Shown: in pieces, positions 23,735 through 31,460 of the stretch
How positions within the stretch are numbered: the stretch's first letter is position 1
How the letters are laid out: the number at the start of each line of letters is the position of its first letter
Source of the DNA: Ottowia sp.
GTDB lineage: Bacteria; Pseudomonadota; Gammaproteobacteria; Burkholderiales; Burkholderiaceae_C
Assembly: GCA_017997715.1 (NCBI GenBank)
Contig: JAGOEM010000011.1
Coordinates: 1 to 33,390, forward strand
Length of the DNA stretch: 33,390 bases
Direction of reading: 5' to 3'
Notes under the pieces: model-generated
Databases searched by the model: none
Told to the model about the DNA's origin: nothing
The model's input: the letters and a program-made list of their open reading frames with translations, nothing else
Program-made: the position numbers and the translations under genes

Positions 23735-24898
23735 ATGTCCGACTGTTTGAGGGACTTGGCTGCGCGCCGCCAAAGCGCCACACCCACCCAGCTGCTGTGG
23801 GGCGTGTGCGACGCCTTCGATGAGGCCGCGCCAGACTCAGCAGCGCGAACCCTGCCCAAAGCGCAGCAGTTGCATGCGTTGACGCGTTTTGCGCGCTTCA
23901 ACAGCCTGGCGCCCTTGCTGCGCGACGAACGGCACGTCGTCGAATGCGCGCTGGCCTTTGCGCGTCAGATTCAGGATGCGGAGGTGACGCGCCTGTTGGC
24001 CAACGCGCTTGCGGGGCAGGCCGCGCCAACACCGCGGATCAGCGTGCAATTGCCTGGCCAGCCGCCGCGCGACATCGCGGTCGATGCCGGCGCCGCCACG
24101 CAGTTTGGCGGACAGGACTGGGGCGGTACCGATCTGGCACTCAGCCTGGCGATGGAAGGGTTTGAAGCGGCGTTGCTGGACGAACTGATCGCTGCGGCAG
24201 GCAGCTTTGAACTGGCGCCGCCGCTGGCCGTGCGCCAGCGCGCCCAGGCGGACGCCCACACGGCCAACACCGCGCAGGGCCAGACGTCCGCCTCGCTGCT
24301 TCGTCAGTTGGTCAGCGCCCCTTCGCCGCAGATGGAAGTGGGCACCTGGGAACAGGCCGAAAGCCGCCAGTTTGGCCAAGGGCAACTGCTGCCATTGACG
24401 CACCTGGCCTACCCCGCGGCGGCGCCCGACTTGCTGGCTTCGCTGCACGCGAGCTACGGCGCTGCCGCATCCGATTTGCTGGCGATGTATGCCCTGCATG
24501 ATGGCGCCGAGCTTTTTCGCTACCAGGACGAATGCGGCTTTCACCTGGTGCCCATCGGCCAGTGGGCCGTCATGCTGCAGCAGGCGGTAGAATGGGCCGA
24601 GCAAGTGACCTGGCAGGACGAACAGGACGAGATACCTGCGTACCTGTACTCCGCCATCGCCTTTGGCCACATCCCCGGCGACAGCGGGCGCTGGCTGCTC
24701 ATCACCGAAGGCGCGCACGCGGGCTGCGTGATGCTTTCCGATAGCGACCTGATGGACGATGTGCCGCGCTTTCGCAGCATCGCGCACTTCATGGCGTGCC
24801 TGCTGACCGACACGCCGCGCATTCTGAATTCGGGCGGCTACGTCCAGTACGAGGTGGATGGCGAACAGCTGTACGGCGTGCGCTACCTGGATCGATGA
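23735..24898 (+). CDS. Hypothetical protein with a SUKH (SMI1/KNR4)-like C-terminal half
   Basis: A 387-residue protein 13 bases behind the protease gene. I do not recognise the N-terminal part (about 1-200, helical, Ala-rich). The C-terminal part from about residue 225 (LLASLHASYGAAASDLLAMYALHDGAELF, then GFHLVPIGQW, then IAFGHIPGDSGRWLLITEGAHAGCVMLSD) has the layout of the SUKH/SMI1-KNR4 superfamily. SUKH proteins are often immunity proteins against polymorphic toxins, but many are housekeeping proteins. No toxin is adjacent, so an immunity role is not claimed. Both the domain call and its limits are by eye. Confidence 0.6.
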   Translation: MSDCLRDLAARRQSATPTQLLWGVCDAFDEAAPDSAARTLPKAQQLHALTRFARFNSLAPLLRDERHVVECALAFARQIQDAEVTRLLANALAGQAAPTPRISVQLPGQPPRDIAVDAGAATQFGGQDWGGTDLALSLAMEGFEAALLDELIAAAGSFELAPPLAVRQRAQADAHTANTAQGQTSASLLRQLVSAPSPQMEVGTWEQAESRQFGQGQLLPLTHLAYPAAAPDLLASLHASYGAAASDLLAMYALHDGAELFRYQDECGFHLVPIGQWAVMLQQAVEWAEQVTWQDEQDEIPAYLYSAIAFGHIPGDSGRWLLITEGAHAGCVMLSDSDLMDDVPRFRSIAHFMACLLTDTPRILNSGGYVQYEVDGEQLYGVRYLDR

Positions 24899-24928
24899 GG
24901 CGCGACGCCGGGCCGTTGCCGATTACCT

Positions 24929-24986
24929 AACAAAACCACCTCTAGCGCCCGTCCAGTGGGCGCAGGCAGCTCTTGTTTTAAGAGCA
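24929..24986 (-). repeat. Interspersed palindromic element, copy 11
   Basis: AACAAAACCACCTCTAGCGCCC, then GTCCAGTGGGCGC, then AGGCAGCTCTTGTTTTAAG. It lies between convergent SUKH-like and ridA genes and ends at the ridA stop; the A-rich left end reads as a T-run on the minus strand, fitting a terminator for ridA. Confidence 0.85.
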
Positions 24987-25346
24987 TCAACGCTGCGCCG
25001 CTGTCACCACCACTTCGATCTTCCAGGCCGGATTGGCCAACGCTGCCTGCACCGTGGCGCGCGGCGGCGCGTTGCCCGGGGCCACCCAGGCGTCCCACAC
25101 CTCGTTCATGGCGCCGATCTCGGTGATGTCGGCCAGGTAGATCTGCGTGCGCAGGATGCGCGTCTTGTCGGAGCCGGCTTCGGCCAGCAGACGGTCGATC
25201 TGGGCCAGCACGTCGGCCGTTTGCCCGCGAATGTCGATGTCGCCGGCTTCGGGCACCATGCCGGCCAAATAGACCACGCCGTTGAACACAGCGGTTTCGG
25301 ACAGGCGCGCGCCCACATGGAAACGCTGAAGGTGGTTGTCGCTCAT
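24987..25346 (-). CDS. ridA: RidA family enamine/imine deaminase
   Basis: RidA removes reactive 2-aminoacrylate and related imines made by PLP enzymes. The 119-residue product shows [53 protein letters not shown] and the key APPRATVQA, with the arginine that binds the substrate carboxylate, then WKIEVVVTA. The ATG at 25346 lies inside the last codons of plsY: the plsY stop and ridA start overlap by four bases, showing translational coupling. Confidence 0.93.
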   Translation of the reverse strand: MSDNHLQRFHVGARLSETAVFNGVVYLAGMVPEAGDIDIRGQTADVLAQIDRLLAEAGSDKTRILRTQIYLADITEIGAMNEVWDAWVAPGNAPPRATVQAALANPAWKIEVVVTAAQR

Positions 25347-25969
25347 GCTTTTTTCTTGCTTCCCAGTTTGGATTCGGTGCCGGCCATCAGGCGCCGGATG
25401 TTTTCGCGGTGGCGCCAGATCAGCAGCGCGCCCATCGCCATCAGGGCCAGCGCCTTGTGGCCAGACGCCACCCAGGCCACGCCATTGCCCAGCAGGTAGT
25501 AGGCCGGGGCGAACACCGCCGCCAACATCGAGGCCAGCGACACGTAGCGAAAGAAGAACACGATGATCGCGAAGGTCAGCACGGTGGCCAGTGCCAGCAG
25601 CGGCTGAAACGCCAACAGCACGCCCACGGCCGTGGCCACGCCCTTGCCCCCCTGGAATCTGAAGAACACCGGGTACAAATGCCCCAGAAAAGCCGCCAGC
25701 CCGGCCAGCGCCTGCGTGCCCTCGCCCAGGCCATAGGGTTCGCCCAGCCACTTCACCAGCATGACGGGCAGCCAGCCCTTGAAAGCGTCGAGCAGCAGCG
25801 TGGCAATGGCCGCCTTCTTGCTGCCCGAACGCAGCACATTGGTCGCACCGGGGTTGCCGCTGCCATAGCTGCGCGGGTCGGACAAACCCATGGCGCGGCT
25901 GACGATGACGGCGAAGCTGAGCGAGCCAATCAGGTACGCGGCCAACGCGACCAACCAGGGCAAGACCAT
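25343..25969 (-). CDS. plsY: Acyl-phosphate glycerol-3-phosphate acyltransferase PlsY
   Basis: Inner-membrane enzyme that uses acyl phosphate to make lysophosphatidate, the first step of phospholipid synthesis. The 208-residue product has about five hydrophobic segments and the three family motifs: [32 protein letters not shown] and a third near [12 protein letters not shown]. The length is normal. The ATG at 25969 has AGGAG upstream on its strand. A palindromic element separates it from yidD. The C-terminus is lysine-rich (SKLGSKKKA). Confidence 0.97.
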   Translation of the reverse strand: MVLPWLVALAAYLIGSLSFAVIVSRAMGLSDPRSYGSGNPGATNVLRSGSKKAAIATLLLDAFKGWLPVMLVKWLGEPYGLGEGTQALAGLAAFLGHLYPVFFRFQGGKGVATAVGVLLAFQPLLALATVLTFAIIVFFFRYVSLASMLAAVFAPAYYLLGNGVAWVASGHKALALMAMGALLIWRHRENIRRLMAGTESKLGSKKKA

Positions 25970-25978
25970 GTGAACTCC

Positions 25979-26031
25979 TGAAATAATAGCTGCTTGCGCT
26001 TGATGGGCAAGCGACGGACTGCTATTTTGCC
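25979..26031 (+). repeat. Interspersed palindromic element, copy 12, at the yidD stop
   Basis: AATAATAGCTGCTTGCGCTTG / ATGGGCAAGCG, then GACTGCTATTTTGCC. The TAG stop of the yidD frame (26024-26022) lies in its end. It sits 10 bases before plsY on the minus strand. Confidence 0.85.
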
Positions 26032-26457
26032 ACCCAAATCAATGGGCCGATGGTTAGCACGGCAAGCAAGGCCACCAAAAAAACCATCCACAGTAACTGC
26101 CTGATCGGATCAGGCTGACGCGCTGTGCCGTCACCGCTGCCGCCACCCAGATCAGGCCAGCATTCATTGGAGATGCATCGGACATCGCACCCCGGATCGC
26201 ATTCGCCGCGCTGGGCAATCGGCGGACGGTGGTGGTGTTCGTGCAGGGCTTGGGCATGCTGGGCCACCTCACTGCATTGCTTCAACCTGCGCCGCAGCAG
26301 GCGCAGCCCAGAAAACACCCCGTAGCGGCGCACCAGCCGCAGCCCCACGCCCGAGCAACCGCTGCCGCTGCACGCGCAACGCACAGCCAAAGCCCTTGTG
26401 GGGCGACAGCCGGCGCTGATATAGCTGGATCAACCCGACAAGCGCCTGCCTGAGCAT
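26022..26457 (-). pseudogene. yidD: YidD membrane insertion efficiency factor, interrupted by a frameshift
   Basis: YidD assists insertion of membrane proteins through YidC/Sec. The N-terminal part, from the ATG at 26457, reads MLRQALVGLIQLYQRRLSPHKGFGCA, clearly YidD. After about codon 26-29 the frame loses sense. The +1 frame continues with SGSGCSGVGLRLVRRYGVFSGLRLLRRRLKQC, the conserved Cys-containing second half. The switch lies between 26360 and 26390, next to an AGCGGC repeat. One extra base, or two lost bases, explains it. The second frame then runs through a Cys/His-rich linker to a C-terminal membrane span ([22 protein letters not shown]), stopping inside a palindromic element. A sequencing error, a recent mutation or programmed frameshifting are all possible. 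Confidence 0.75.
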
Positions 26458-26477
26458 GTTTTTGGTGGCTCAGGCCG

Positions 26478-26969
26478 TCACAAATCAATCGCGCAATGCA
26501 CCGGCTGCGCGCCCAGCAACTGCACGCACACCTGCGGATCAATGCCGACCAGGTAGCCGCGCCGCCCGCCGTTGATGACGATGCGGGGCTGGTCCAGGAT
26601 GGTCTGCTCGATATACACCGGCATGTCGCGCCGCGTGGCGAAAGGCGAAGTGCCGCCCACCAGGTAGCCGCTGTGGCGGTTGGCCACCTCGGGTTTGCAC
26701 GGTTCGACCGATTTGGCGCCGATCTGGCGCGCCAGGTTCTTGGTGCTGACCTTGCGGTTGCCGTGCATCAGCACGATCAGCGGCTTGGCGTCCTGGTCTT
26801 GCATGACCAGTGTCTTGACCACGGTGAAGGGGTCAAAGCCCAGCACTTCGGCGCTGTGTTCGGCGCCGCCGTGTTCCAGGTATTCGTAGGGGTGTTCGGT
26901 AAAGGCGATGCCACGCGCGCGAAGCAACGCCGTGGCCGGCGTTTCGCTGACGTGGTGGGCCTTGGCCAT
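26478..26969 (-). CDS. ybaK: Cys-tRNA(Pro)/Cys-tRNA(Cys) deacylase YbaK
   Basis: Removes cysteine wrongly attached to tRNA(Pro). The 163-residue product has the whole YbaK/EbsC fold: TPATALLRARGIAFTEHPYEY at the start, DPFTVVKTLVMQDQDAKPLIVLMHGNRKVSTKNLAR with the catalytic lysine, and GYLVGGTSPFATRRDMPVYIE in the GXXXP-loop area, then INGGRRGYLVGI. The ATG at 26969 fits. It is 16 bases from the upstream small gene and 20 bases from yidD, in one leftward series. Confidence 0.95.
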   Translation of the reverse strand: MAKAHHVSETPATALLRARGIAFTEHPYEYLEHGGAEHSAEVLGFDPFTVVKTLVMQDQDAKPLIVLMHGNRKVSTKNLARQIGAKSVEPCKPEVANRHSGYLVGGTSPFATRRDMPVYIEQTILDQPRIVINGGRRGYLVGIDPQVCVQLLGAQPVHCAIDL

Positions 26970-26985
26970 GCCGGTTGGCGCGCGT

Positions 26986-27258
26986 TCAGGCCAGTTCGCC
27001 GCCCGATGCGTTGGCGTCGAACATGGCTTCGTCCCGCGATTTCACCGAGGCGCGCACGTCAAGCAGGATCGATGTCAGCTCCAGCTTGCCCTTGCGCCCG
27101 GCGATCTCGGCCATGGTGACCAGGTCACGCCCAAAACGGTCGCGCTGTTCCTGGCTCATGACTTGCGTCAGACACAGCGTGACCACGGTCATGGCGTCCA
27201 CCACGGCGTTGAGCGAGTTTGCTTCGAGGGGAAGTTCGGTATGGCGGGTAGGCGGCAT
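26986..27258 (-). CDS. Small hypothetical protein, helical
   Basis: A 90-residue protein that I do not recognise. It is mostly helical by composition (LNAVVDAMTVVTLCLTQVMSQEQRDRFGRDLVTMAEIAGRKG) with an acidic C-terminal end; no signal peptide or membrane span. It lies 16 bases before ybaK on the same strand, after an AT-rich stretch (27265-27310 on the + strand) that probably holds the promoter of the series. Confidence 0.65.
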   Translation of the reverse strand: MPPTRHTELPLEANSLNAVVDAMTVVTLCLTQVMSQEQRDRFGRDLVTMAEIAGRKGKLELTSILLDVRASVKSRDEAMFDANASGGELA

Positions 27259-27415
27259 GGGCGATGGCTTTGAAAATAAATACTACAAAAGTTACAACAA
27301 TTATCTTATGCCTGGCCCAGCGCCCCGGGGAGGAACTGTTTCACGCCCCGTGCCGTTGGATGGACCAGTTAAATCTTTTTCATGCCATTGCGCGACCTGC
27401 GCGACCTCGGCCGCG

Positions 27416-28474
27416 TCAGGCCGCCGGATCGCGCAATTCCTGCCGGATGGCATCGCAGGCGGCCAGAACTTCTGGCGTCAGCTGCACATCCCAAGCATCC
27501 AGGTTTTCGTTCAATTGCGCCAGTGTGGTGACGCCGATGATGGTGCTGGCCACCCGCCAGCTGCGGTAGCAGAACGCCAGGGCCAGTTGCGTGGGTGTCA
27601 GCCCGTGGCTGCGGGCCAGCGCGTTGTAGCGGCTGGCAGCCGCCACCGAGGCATCGCGCCCCCAGCGCTGGCTCTTCATGCGATCAAACAGGCTCATGCG
27701 GCCGCGCGGCGCAGCATCGCTGTGAATGCCGGTGGCGTCGTACTTCCCGGTCAGGGTGCCGAACGCCAGCGGCGAATACGCCAGCAGGCTCACGTTCAGG
27801 CGGTGGCAGGTTTCGTCCAGGCCGTTGTCGTGCACCCGGCTGGTCAGGCAGTAGGGGTTCTGGGTGCTGACGATGCGCGGCAGGCCGTGTTCTTCGGCCA
27901 GGCGCACAAATTCGTGCACGCCGTAGGGGGTTTCGTTCGACAGGCCGATGTGGCGCACCTTGCCTGCCTTGACCAGCTGGGCCAGCGCCTGCAGTTGCTC
28001 GCGGATCGGCGTGGCCGATTGCTCCTTGGCCGGTTCGTAATAGATGCCGCCGAAGGCCGGCACGTGACGTTCTGGCCAGTGAATCTGGTACAGATCGATC
28101 ACATCGGTTTGCAGGCGCTTCAGGCTGGCGTCGCAAGAGGCCAGGATGTCGGCCGCCGTCATGCCCTCGCCCGAGCGCACCCATGGCATGCCGCGCGAAG
28201 GGCCCGCCACCTTGCTGGCCAGCACCAGCTTTTGCCGCATGCCGGGCCGTGCGGCCAGCCAGTTGCCGATGAAGGTTTCGGTGCGGCCGTAGGTGGCCTG
28301 GCTGGGCGGCACCGGGTACATCTCGGCGGTGTCGAAGAAGGTGACGCCGCGCTCGACGGCGTGGTCCATGATGGCGTGCGCGTCGGGCTCGGCCACCTGC
28401 TCGCCGAACGTCATGGTGCCAAGGCAGATCGGGGTCACGCGCAGATCGCTGGTGCCCAGGGTGATGGGGGTCAT
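27416..28474 (-). CDS. tas: Aldo/keto reductase, Tas-like
   Basis: A 352-residue NADPH-dependent aldo/keto reductase resembling E. coli Tas. Seen here: TPICLGTMTFGEQVAEPDAHAIMDHAVERGVTFFDTAEMYPVPP, with Asp and Tyr of the catalytic tetrad, LVLASKVAGPSRGMPW with the catalytic lysine, DVIDLYQIHWPER with the histidine, VRHIGLSNETPYGV, TQNPYCL and AYSPLAFGTLTGKY. The start at 28474 (MTPITLGTSDLRV) is the family start; the frame is open further up. It is divergent from the alpha/beta hydrolase gene. The substrate is unknown. Confidence 0.92.
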   Translation of the reverse strand: MTPITLGTSDLRVTPICLGTMTFGEQVAEPDAHAIMDHAVERGVTFFDTAEMYPVPPSQATYGRTETFIGNWLAARPGMRQKLVLASKVAGPSRGMPWVRSGEGMTAADILASCDASLKRLQTDVIDLYQIHWPERHVPAFGGIYYEPAKEQSATPIREQLQALAQLVKAGKVRHIGLSNETPYGVHEFVRLAEEHGLPRIVSTQNPYCLTSRVHDNGLDETCHRLNVSLLAYSPLAFGTLTGKYDATGIHSDAAPRGRMSLFDRMKSQRWGRDASVAAASRYNALARSHGLTPTQLALAFCYRSWRVASTIIGVTTLAQLNENLDAWDVQLTPEVLAACDAIRQELRDPAA

Positions 28475-28583
28475 AGGGGATGAGGCGTTGGACAAAGAGA
28501 GGAACCTTACCCGATCCGGTGCCGCCGGGCATCCGCCCCGGCCCAAGCAGAGGACGGCACCATCCGGAATAATCTGCCGGCTT

Positions 28584-29513
28584 ATGTACGTCGCCCAACG
28601 CCCTTCCCGCAGCGAAACGCTGCCGCTTCGCCTTCACCAGTACCACGTTCGCCTTTGGGGCCGGCCGCAGCCCGGCACCGCGCCACTGGTGCTGGTGCAT
28701 GGGTGGATGGACGTGGCCGCGTCGTACCAGTTCATGGTCGAAGCGCTGGACCAGCGCTTCCTGGATGGCCGCCTGATCATTGCGCCCGACTGGCGCGGCT
28801 TTGGCCTGACCACCGGGCCGGCGTGCGATCACTACGACTTCCCCGATTACCTGGCCGATCTGGACGCCCTGCTCGATCACTATGTGGGCGATCAGCCGGT
28901 CGACCTGGTCGGCCACAGCATGGGCGGCCACGTCGCGATGATCTATGCGGGCGCCCGGCCCCAGCGCATCCGGCGGCTGGTCAACCTGGAAGGCTTTGGC
29001 ATGCCCGCCGCGCGAGCCGGCCAGGCCCCCAACCGCTACGCCCAATGGATGGACGAGATCAAATCGCTGCACGCGGGCAAGCTGGCACTCAAAACCTACG
29101 ACGACGCCGCGGGCGTGGCCGCGCGCCTGATGAAGACCAACCCCCGGCTGCCGCCAGACCGCGCGCAGTGGTTGGCCCAGGTCTGGGCCCGCCCCCAGAT
29201 CGGCGATGACGGCACGCAACGCTGGGCCGTGCTGGGCGACGCCGCGCACCGCGTGATCAACCCGCACCTGTTCCGCGTGGACGAAATCGAGGCCGTGTAC
29301 AGCCAGATCACGCGCCCGGTGCTGATGGTGGAAGGCAGCGACGACAGCCTGGGCGGGTGGTGGAAAGATCGCTACACGCTGGCCGAATTCCATCAGCGCC
29401 TGCAGGCCGTGCCCGCGTGCCAGCGCGTTGTGCTGCCCGACAGCGGGCACATGCTGCACCACGATCAGCCGGTGGCACTGGCCAAGCTGATCGAGGAATT
29501 CCTGGCCGGCTAA
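28584..29513 (+). CDS. Alpha/beta hydrolase
   Basis: A 309-residue serine hydrolase. It shows LVLVHGWMDVAASYQFMVEAL (oxyanion-hole HG), DWRGFGLT, GHSMGGHVA with the nucleophile serine, VEGSDDS near the acid, and PDSGHMLHHDQP with the catalytic histidine. A cap region lies between about residues 145 and 235. The ATG at 28584 gives MYVAQRPSRSETLPL; the frame is open further upstream over the promoter. The exact reaction (esterase, lactonase, dehalogenase) cannot be told. It stands alone, divergent from tas. Confidence 0.88.
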   Translation: MYVAQRPSRSETLPLRLHQYHVRLWGRPQPGTAPLVLVHGWMDVAASYQFMVEALDQRFLDGRLIIAPDWRGFGLTTGPACDHYDFPDYLADLDALLDHYVGDQPVDLVGHSMGGHVAMIYAGARPQRIRRLVNLEGFGMPAARAGQAPNRYAQWMDEIKSLHAGKLALKTYDDAAGVAARLMKTNPRLPPDRAQWLAQVWARPQIGDDGTQRWAVLGDAAHRVINPHLFRVDEIEAVYSQITRPVLMVEGSDDSLGGWWKDRYTLAEFHQRLQAVPACQRVVLPDSGHMLHHDQPVALAKLIEEFLAG

Positions 29514-29787
29514 GGCAAGGCGCGGCCAAGGTTTGTCTGACCGCCTTTTGACGTTGGACCGGCGCGCGGTTTGACCCCGCAAACGTCCCTCGAACAGCTT
29601 TTTCGGGTGACGCAGGGGATGCCACCCCTACCGGCCTGGCGGCGGGCCTGATCCGCATGCGCGCCAGCGCCCGGCCGGTGTTCGCGCTGGCATAGCCCAA
29701 GCGCCCACCGCGGGCGCGGTACGTGAGAAAATACCCGGTTGCCTCCCGGGACGAGCCGGGCCACGAAACATGCAGCAGGACACCACC

Positions 29788-30892
29788 ATGGACGCAGAAC
29801 GCATCAACCAGATCGGATCACGAATCGACGACCTTCGTGCGCGCACCGACGCGCTACGGGGGTATCTTTGACTACGCTGCCAAAGCAGAGCGGCTGAGGA
29901 CCGTCAACGCCTCGCTGGAAGACCCCGCCGTCTGGAACGACCCCAAGAAGGCGCAAGAGCTGGGCAAGGAAAAGAAATCGCTGGACGGCGTGGTTCAGGT
30001 GCTGGACGAGCTGACCCAAAGCCTGTCGGACAACGCCGAGCTGTTCGAGATGAGCCGCGACGAAAGCGACGAAGGCGCGCTGCTGTCCATCGACGCCGAC
30101 GTGGATGGCCTGTCGACCACGGTCGGCGACCTGGAATTCCGCCGCATGTTCAACCAGCCGGCCGACCCCAACAACGCCTTCATCGACATCCAGGCCGGTG
30201 CCGGCGGCACCGAAGCCCAGGACTGGGCCAGCATGCTGCTGCGCCAGTACCTCAAGTACGCCGAGCGCAAAGGCTTCAAGACCGACATCGAGGACGAAAC
30301 CCCTGGCGAAACCGCGGGCATCAAGGGCGCCACCATCAAGGTCGAGGGCGAATACGCCTACGGCCTGCTGCGCACCGAGACGGGCGTGCATCGCCTGGTG
30401 CGCAAAAGCCCGTTCGACTCGTCGGGCGGCCGGCACACCTCGTTCGCGTCGATCTTCGTCTACCCCGAAGTCGACGATTCGATCGAGATCGACATCAACC
30501 CGTCCGATGTGCGCACCGACACCTACCGCGCCAGCGGTGCCGGTGGCCAGCACATCAACAAGACCGATTCGGCCGTGCGCCTGACGCACATCCCCACCGG
30601 CATCGTGGTGCAGTGCCAGGACGGCCGCAGCCAGCACAGCAACCGCGACGTGGCCTGGAAGCGCCTGCGTTCGCGCCTGTACGACCACGAAATGCGCAAG
30701 CGCCAGGAAGAGCAGCAAAAGCTGGAAGACAGCAAGACCGACGTGGGCTGGGGTCACCAGATCCGCAGCTACGTGCTGGACAACAGCCGCATCAAGGACT
30801 TGCGCACCAACGTCGAAATCAGCGCCACGCAAAAGGTGCTGGACGGCGACTTGGATGCCTTCATCGAAGCCAGCCTGAAGCAAGGCGTGTAA
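29788..30892 (+). CDS. prfB: Peptide chain release factor 2 with programmed +1 frameshift
   Basis: RF2 ends translation at UGA and UAA. Reading starts at ATG 29788 and gives 27 codons ([16 protein letters not shown]..., ending RGYL) up to an in-frame TGA at 29869-29871. The site CGGGGGTATCTTTGAC has the Shine-Dalgarno-like GGGGG, the slippery CTT and the TGA of the classical prfB autoregulatory frameshift. After the +1 shift the frame continues from GAC at 29870 ([10 protein letters not shown]) to 30892. The total is 367 residues, the family length. SPF (residues 207-209) recognises the stop codon, and GGQ (252-254) cleaves the peptidyl-tRNA bond. Ala248, equivalent to E. coli 246, is the more active form. 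The gene is not a pseudogene. A strong terminator follows. Confidence 0.97.
29856..29871 (+). promoter_or_regulatory. prfB recoding site
   Basis: GGGGG, then TAT CTT TGA C: low RF2 lets the ribosome slip from CTT to TTT past the TGA, giving more RF2. This is the conserved feedback site of bacterial prfB. Confidence 0.95.
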
Positions 30893-30927
30893 TCGGCGGC
30901 CTGCCCGGCAGGCCCAAGCCGCCCTCA

Positions 30928-30967
30928 AGCCAGTCTGCGTACCCCCGCGCAGCCTGGCTTTTTGTTT
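30928..30967 (+). terminator. Rho-independent terminator of prfB
   Basis: AGCCAGTCTGCG (30928-30939) pairs with CGCAGCCTGGCT (30948-30959), with one mismatch and an 8-base loop, followed by TTTTTGTTT. It stands 35 bases after the prfB stop. Confidence 0.85.
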
Positions 30968-31391
30968 GCGGCACGCCCATGGGGCTTTCATAGGGCTGCA
31001 TGGCCCGGTGCGCTGCAAGCAGCCATCTGGTGCCTGGCGCTGCCAAGGCGCCACGCGGTCAGCGCGGTCAGCGCCACCACCGCTCGCCCGGCGACTTTGG
31101 TCAAGCGTGGGAAAATGCAAGGTTCACGCCCAGCATGAAGCCTTGATCAAAAAAACTGCGCCAACCCTATCGACGGGAAGCGGTCTGCTCGCCCCAGCAT
31201 GCAGGCACGGCACACGCCCGTTTTTTTCTGACCCACGGCTTCAAGCCTGAGTAGCCCTTCTTGTTTTGCTCCGCCTTCCCAATCCACCAAGCAGGCACGC
31301 GGCCCATGGAATGCGTCGCCCGTGCGCCGGCGTGCGGCCCAAGGCCCGATGAGCCACGGCAAGCAAGCTGGCGGGCGGAATGTTCAAGTGT
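30968..31391. other. Gap of about 420 bases without a supported gene
   Basis: Between the prfB terminator and the palindromic element before pepN. Contains short runs such as GGTCAGCGCGGTCAGCGC (about 31060-31075) and an A-rich stretch near 31148-31156. No frame has a ribosome site or family likeness. It should hold the pepN promoter, which I could not place. Confidence 0.4.
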
Positions 31392-31445
31392 TATTTATGC
31401 CTCCAGCGCCCTATCCACGGGCGCGGACAGCTATCAAAATTAAAG
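31392..31445 (-). repeat. Interspersed palindromic element, copy 13, before pepN
   Basis: TTATTTATGCCTCCAGCGCCC, then TATCCACGGGCGC, then GGACAGCTATCAAAATTAAAG. It ends about 15 bases before the pepN ATG, so it forms part of the pepN leader. Confidence 0.8.
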
Positions 31446-31460
31446 TAAAAAGGAATTCGC

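Noticed and set aside
26405-26440. Sequence CGCTGATATAGCTGGATCAA resembling the palindromic element
   Set aside because: It encodes the conserved LVGLIQLYQRRLS start of YidD, so the resemblance is explained by coding sequence, and the second hairpin arm is missing.
29788-29871. In-frame stop early in prfB read as a broken gene
   Set aside because: The site matches the conserved programmed +1 frameshift of prfB, so the gene is intact.
29804-31120. Long open frame on the minus strand opposite prfB
   Set aside because: It mirrors the codon pattern of prfB in GC-rich DNA, has no family likeness and no ribosome site.
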